A DNA stretch of 64,000 nucleotides from NCBI RefSeq assembly GCF_902859855.1, contig NZ_CADIKH010000021.1:1-64000 (forward strand), in the 5' to 3' direction. Source of the stretch: Paraburkholderia humisilvae. Its GTDB lineage: Bacteria > Pseudomonadota > Gammaproteobacteria > Burkholderiales > Burkholderiaceae. Under the pieces are notes generated by a model. That model did no database searches, was not told the DNA's origin, and saw only the letters and a program-made list of their open reading frames with translations. Both the position numbers and the translations under genes were made by a program. Below, in pieces: positions 60,335 through 64,000 of this stretch. The first letter of the stretch is position 1; each line of letters opens with the position of its first letter.

Positions 60335-61306
60335 TTAAATTGCCTGGTGCTCTCGCGGCGTGGTGAGAAAGCCGCTTTTCGCATGCACCTCGCTGGGCGG
60401 CATGCCGAAGCGCAACCTGAAAGCGTGGCTGAAATGCGACGCAGTAGAAAATCCGCACTGCAGCGCAACGTCCTGCACGAGGTTGCGCCGCCACGGCGTA
60501 GCGGCCAGCACGCGCGCGGCGCGCTCGAGGCGCACGCTCAGCACGTAGCGCATCAGCGAGATGCCTTCGGCCTTGAACAGTCGGCTCAGATGTTTCTCGG
60601 ACACGCAAACATGCGCGGCGATCGTCGACGGAGCGAGGTTCGCATCGCCCGCATAGCGGGCGATGAAGCGCTTCGCCTTGAAGACAATCGACGCCGCAGT
60701 GCGGCGGGCATAGGGGGTGAGGGGATCGTTGACAACGATGTCCATCAGATCCAGTAATTGTTCGCTCATACGCAGCCGGACGTGTTCGCTCGACGCGAAT
60801 GACTGACGACCAAGGCACTCGATCAGCGTACGCACCATCTGCACGTCGGGAGACGACACGTCCGGCACGAGAGCATCGGTCAGGCAATAGCGAAAGCCGC
60901 GCTCGCGCAGCGAAGCACGAGGAATGCGAAAACCGAAGCCCGTCACGTACTCCGGCACGATCTCGCGATACCGGGCCGTCGGATCGAGCATTACCATGTC
61001 CCCCGGATTTAACGTGCGCATTTGCCCGTTTTGCTCGATGACTCCGCGCCCGTCGCCGACAAGCTTGAGAATCAGATAGTCGCTGGACCAGCAGGACTGC
61101 TCGCCCGGCAGGGGCGTCAGTATCTGGTGACGCAGATCTGCGGCGAGAATGACAGTGCGCCCCACACACCAGTTCTTGACGTGCGATCCGGCCGATTTGA
61201 CCGGATCTGCGCGAGTGTCGACACTGAACGAACGCATGACGTCGCGCCAATGCTCGTCACGCGCCGCGGCGCTTGGATGCGGCACGTGGCCGTGCTGTCG
61301 AACCAT
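60335..61306 (-). CDS. AraC-family regulator (cupin sensor)
   Basis: 323 residues from ATG 61306; a longer frame to 61366 is not used. N-terminal cupin-like sensor (about 30-180: L-N-P-G-D-M-V-M-L-D-P), then two C-terminal AraC motifs: L-A-P-S-T-I-A-A-H-V-C-V-S-E-K-H-L-S and V-Q-D-V-A-L-Q-C-G-F-S-T-A-S-H-F-S-H-A-F. It may control the flavoprotein and aldo/keto reductase genes downstream on the same strand. Confidence 0.87.
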   Translation of the reverse strand: MVRQHGHVPHPSAAARDEHWRDVMRSFSVDTRADPVKSAGSHVKNWCVGRTVILAADLRHQILTPLPGEQSCWSSDYLILKLVGDGRGVIEQNGQMRTLNPGDMVMLDPTARYREIVPEYVTGFGFRIPRASLRERGFRYCLTDALVPDVSSPDVQMVRTLIECLGRQSFASSEHVRLRMSEQLLDLMDIVVNDPLTPYARRTAASIVFKAKRFIARYAGDANLAPSTIAAHVCVSEKHLSRLFKAEGISLMRYVLSVRLERAARVLAATPWRRNLVQDVALQCGFSTASHFSHAFRLRFGMPPSEVHAKSGFLTTPREHQAI

Positions 61307-61677
61307 TGAGAATTCCCGCTGGAAAGAACAGGGCAAGCAGCCACTGTACGTTGCCCTCCAGCACAAAGAACGCGCTGCGAGATGGCGTTATTCCCTGCCG
61401 GATATCCGGGGTGATCGACGCGATCGCGGGGACAGGAAAGATTTTGGGCGGCGGCGGAGGAAATCGAGCGCGGTATCCGTGAAGCGCGACGCGCGCTCGA
61501 TGCTGGAAATGTGCGAAGCACTGAATCTATCCACGCGCGATGGAGCAATAGGACGACCCGCGCAAACTGGCTTGAACTGCATGCAGTGGCCAACGACCGA
61601 CAACAAGGAATGTTCACAAAAGTTCAGATTTCCGTTTTTTCAGACGCTCAGAATACGGGCTGACTGGCAAAGCGTCG
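61307..61677. other. Intergenic with a possible coding relic
   Basis: About 370 bases. One + frame near 61430-61600 reads A-A-E-E-I-E-R-G-I-R-E-A-R-R-A-L-D-A-G, like a ParD/RelB-type antitoxin helix, but it is bounded by stops and has no start codon. I leave it as a possible relic. Confidence 0.25.
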
Positions 61678-62580
61678 ATGGGGAAAGGCAGGCTCTCAAC
61701 CAAACGGATTTCTATGGAATCGCTAGATATCGCGCAGATCTGCAAGCGCATAGCAGTGCATCGACCGTACTTCGCATTCTCCGAACTCAAGGCAAGGTCG
61801 CGTGATAAAGCGATATACGGAATGTTTAGCGCTGAGCAGGTAACGGGTTCCGAACTCGGGCCCGTTTCATCGGCGGAGCTGGGCCGTCATCTGGCAATAC
61901 TCGGCAGTTGTGCCGCGGCGCTGGATGGACCGGATGACATGACTTATTACCTCGCTAGCAAGGGCCGTTTAAAACTGCTACCGAATACCCACGAAGGTCA
62001 AGAGGATCAACGCGGCATCGCGGTCGCTGCCGTGACGAGCCGGAATCGCAGGACCATGACCGCAGAGGTTTTGGGGCATTACGGATCGCTCGCCGCACAT
62101 CTTTGGTGTGAATATCAAATTCTCTCGCACGAAGTATTTTCCCGAATCTTCAGCGGGCACCATACGGATTCCACCCCACAGGCCGACAAGTCGCCGTATT
62201 CGACCCCCGTCGCATTTGATGTGCTTTCCGCCAACGCCGAGAGCATCGTTGTTTGCACAAGCGAAGTTGGATCTGAGAACTTTGCTGGGCATTTCGATCA
62301 CTACCCGTCCTGGCCGGTCGCTATTCTTGCCGATACGTTCGGTCAAGCGCGGACCGTGCTTTTGCACAATATGCTGGATCGGCAGGTTAACTACCGAGTC
62401 GGGTATATCAACGTAGATGCGTTTCAGCTGGCGCCGGCGTCGGCCAGATTGACGTTCGAAGTTACATGTGTCAGCTCTTTTCCTTCGTTGGGGCGATACG
62501 TATTTGGCGCCAAGGTTTTGTGGGGCGATAAGACGATCGCGGCAATGGAATCTGAAGTTTACGCGTCCACGCACAGGTGA
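61678..62580 (+). CDS. Hypothetical protein, possibly hotdog-fold
   Basis: 300 residues from ATG 61678; ATG 61714 (M-E-S-L-D-I-A-Q) is equally possible. No signal peptide. Segments V-S-S-A-E-L-G-R-H-L-A-I-L-G-S-C-A-A-A-L and Y-Y-L-A-S-K-G-R-L recall dehydratase or thioesterase hotdog pairs, and L-A-D-T-F-G-Q-A and R-V-G-Y-I-N-V-D-A-F-Q-L are strand-like. This is weak pattern resemblance only. It is isolated on its strand. Confidence 0.55.
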   Translation: MGKGRLSTKRISMESLDIAQICKRIAVHRPYFAFSELKARSRDKAIYGMFSAEQVTGSELGPVSSAELGRHLAILGSCAAALDGPDDMTYYLASKGRLKLLPNTHEGQEDQRGIAVAAVTSRNRRTMTAEVLGHYGSLAAHLWCEYQILSHEVFSRIFSGHHTDSTPQADKSPYSTPVAFDVLSANAESIVVCTSEVGSENFAGHFDHYPSWPVAILADTFGQARTVLLHNMLDRQVNYRVGYINVDAFQLAPASARLTFEVTCVSSFPSLGRYVFGAKVLWGDKTIAAMESEVYASTHR

Positions 62581-62668
62581 CGCATCGCGCCCTTCTGAGC
62601 GCATCTCCTGAAGCAAACCAAATAAAAATAGTATCAATTTTGTCGAGCGATTCGCGAGCCTTGGCGAG

Positions 62669-62690
62669 GATGAGTGCGCGGGCACTCATC
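62669..62690. repeat. Perfect inverted repeat between convergent genes
   Basis: GATGAGTGC-GCGG-GCACTCATC: 9-bp perfect stem, 4-base loop, no T run. It lies between the 3' ends of the hypothetical genes at 61.7 and 62.8 kb. Confidence 0.6.
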
Positions 62691-62839
62691 GGTCCGCGTC
62701 TTTGGTGAGGCGGCTCCTCGTCACAAGCGGCCGACGTGCTTCACGACGATTGACCGGCGCTCGCGGAAACGGGAGGGGCGCCTTTGCGTTTCAGCGCTCG
62801 CGCGCGTCGGGCGATGCCATCGTGGCTGCGGGTCGCAGG

Positions 62840-63277
62840 TCAACGCTTTCCGAAATTGTGCTTTGCAAGCGCTGCTCGAGCCTCTGCGAGAAAAAAATCC
62901 GGATACTGCTCGAACACTGCCAGGAAGGCGGTGCAGATGGATTGCAGCTCTTCTGTCATGGACGAATCGGCGGTCAACAGGACAAATGCTTCCGCCGCCG
63001 CAATGGGCCCCACGAGTGCCATAGAGTCGAGCAACATAATGTATGGGTCAGAGAAAAGTCTTTCCCCACATACACCGATGGCCGCGTCTAGAACGCCTGC
63101 GGATGCCGGCGAAAGCGGCGGCGACGCGACGACCAGACGCAAGCACGATGTTAGCCCACCGGGGCCTTCGAAGCGCCCGATATCTTTCACGTCACGTTCA
63201 AGGCGGCGAATCGGTCCAGGTGCGGCGTAGATGTAGAGTTTGGCTCGCTCAGCTATTGGTAACGTGCAGTAGTCCAT
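62840..63277 (-). CDS. Hypothetical protein
   Basis: 145 residues from ATG 63277, GAGGA upstream; the longer frame to 63409 is rejected. Mostly helical, acidic, no signal peptide or membrane helix, one Cys-rich spot (S-I-C-T-A). I do not recognise it. Codon use is ordinary, so it looks like a real gene. Confidence 0.5.
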   Translation of the reverse strand: MDYCTLPIAERAKLYIYAAPGPIRRLERDVKDIGRFEGPGGLTSCLRLVVASPPLSPASAGVLDAAIGVCGERLFSDPYIMLLDSMALVGPIAAAEAFVLLTADSSMTEELQSICTAFLAVFEQYPDFFLAEARAALAKHNFGKR

Positions 63278-63473
63278 CCGGATTCCTCGGTCCTGAATAT
63301 GGTTGGGGGGCGCGATGCCCGCGATGACGAAACGGCTGAAGGCAGCAACATGCATGCATGCGTGTTGCCGGTGGTGAGTGGGATGGCTCGTTAGACATTC
63401 GAAAGACACCGCCGGCGATGGTAAATGCGTGGCGTGACAAAGTCACGACCGTGTAATGCTGCCAACACAGGCG

Positions 63474-63506
63474 TGTCAATCATGTATAATTGACAACGAT
63501 GTCAAT
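63474..63506. promoter_or_regulatory. Triple TTGACA/TGTCAA half-sites around a TATAAT
   Basis: TGTCAAT (63474-63480), ATTGACA (63489-63495) and TGTCAAT (63500-63506): two overlapping palindromes with 8- and 4-base spacers. TATAAT (63485-63490) sits between the first two. The N4 palindrome resembles FNR/CRP-family sites; a repressor operator is also possible. Confidence 0.45.
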
Positions 63507-63905
63507 AATCGTACGATTGAAAATCAGGATCGAATCGTCGCCCTTGAAGGCATGCTTGAGATCGGAAAATACCGGACGATCGCTCCACGCGTCGTCGATA
63601 AATTCGATGCAAGCAATCAGCGACGGCCGCCGCTCGCTGAGCGTTTTCCGGTTTGTCATCTCAGAGGTCGGGCCGCGTCCGGCCAGGAACTGCTGTTCAT
63701 CTCCCGACGCGGTGCGTACACGAGCCGCTATTCGACACAATTCGGATGCCATGCAAAGAACGCGCGGTTTGCCGGATGTGCATCGGGTGACCGACATTGT
63801 CAACCATGACGTACGGACCACGGTCAGATCACGAATCGGGAGCTCGCGTTCGATGGCAGGTGAGCGTTGTGCCTGTCCTACGAAACGCCAGATCGCTTGT
63901 GGCAA
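63480..63905 (-). CDS. Weak hypothetical ORF
   Basis: 141 residues, no recognised domain and no good start. The C-terminal part (A-C-I-E-F-I-D-D-A-W-S-D-R-P-V-F) reads like coding sequence, but an equally long frame exists on the other strand. It overlaps the half-site cluster at its 3' end. Confidence 0.25.
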   Translation of the reverse strand: MPQAIWRFVGQAQRSPAIERELPIRDLTVVRTSWLTMSVTRCTSGKPRVLCMASELCRIAARVRTASGDEQQFLAGRGPTSEMTNRKTLSERRPSLIACIEFIDDAWSDRPVFSDLKHAFKGDDSILIFNRTIIDIVVNYT

Positions 63906-64000
63906 TGTCGGTGGGACAAGTGCCTATTTCCCTTAAGACAAGTTAACGGCAAGCTGCCGCAACTCGTTCCAATCACGATTCGGCAGTCGTAGCGAGATCC

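Noticed and set aside
1..64000. CRISPR arrays, insertion sequences, tRNA or rRNA genes
   Set aside because: No spaced direct repeats, transposase motifs, CCA-ended cloverleaf or rRNA sequence was recognised by eye.

Overview
The window is high-GC proteobacterial DNA that looks like Burkholderia sensu lato (Paraburkholderia/Caballeronia type). The basis is the OmpC-like trimeric porin, an H-NS protein with a Lys/Ala-rich tail, the PPK2-Pit pair, the two-FHA/kinase signalling genes, and gene order and codon use typical of that group. This is inference from gene content; no search was run.

Layout. 1-2.6 kb is the end of a type VI secretion (VgrG-type) cassette: a GH19-like lysozyme effector cut by the window edge, an overlapping periplasmic immunity candidate, a hypothetical protein and a PAAR spike protein. 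2.7-23.9 kb is mostly housekeeping: a YdjM-like membrane protein and a lipoprotein, a porin with a candidate sRNA in its divergent upstream region, a HIT protein, a four-gene operon that looks like polar-lipid headgroup biosynthesis (NTP transferase, CDP-alcohol transferase, 2OG oxygenase, LPG-synthase-TM flippase type), a DHA2 exporter, gamma-glutamyltransferase, a VOC protein with an in-frame 12-bp minisatellite, PPK2, a Pit transporter, a MASE2-GGDEF cyclase, two DedA fusions, an H-NS/H1-like hybrid and a YigZ protein.

23.9-45.3 kb is the most interesting part. It reads as one dedicated secretion system. Six small genes encode peptides with the same 26-residue double-glycine leader. An operon encodes a two-FHA membrane protein, a HlyD adaptor, a parvulin isomerase, a C39-peptidase ABC transporter with two N-terminal cyclic-nucleotide-binding-like domains, and a sigma54 activator. 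Around it lie an outer-membrane efflux lipoprotein, a membrane Ser/Thr kinase, a PP2C phosphatase, a caspase/SUMF1 protein, two DUF4399 proteins and an LRAT/NC-domain protein. I find matching -24/-12 (sigma54) promoters in front of four peptide genes and the LRAT/NC gene, which ties the activator at the end of the export operon to its likely cargo. The transporter operon itself starts from a near-consensus sigma70 promoter. Proposed logic (inference): the kinase, phosphatase and FHA protein set the state of the exporter, the sigma54 activator turns on cargo, C39 cleaves after Gly-Gly, and the Asn-rich cores leave through HlyD/OprM-like partners.

45.4-64 kb is accessory and more degenerate: an LpxL/HtrB-like acyltransferase, an oxidoreductase remnant, an FAH-family enzyme, a frameshifted AraC gene, an intact AraC gene, an aquaporin, an M29-like metalloenzyme preceded by an unlisted 41-residue peptide gene, a DUF417 protein, a beta-propeller-type lipoprotein, an allene-oxide-cyclase-like protein, an aldo/keto reductase, an L-amino-acid-oxidase-like flavoprotein with an AraC regulator, and several unknown ORFs.
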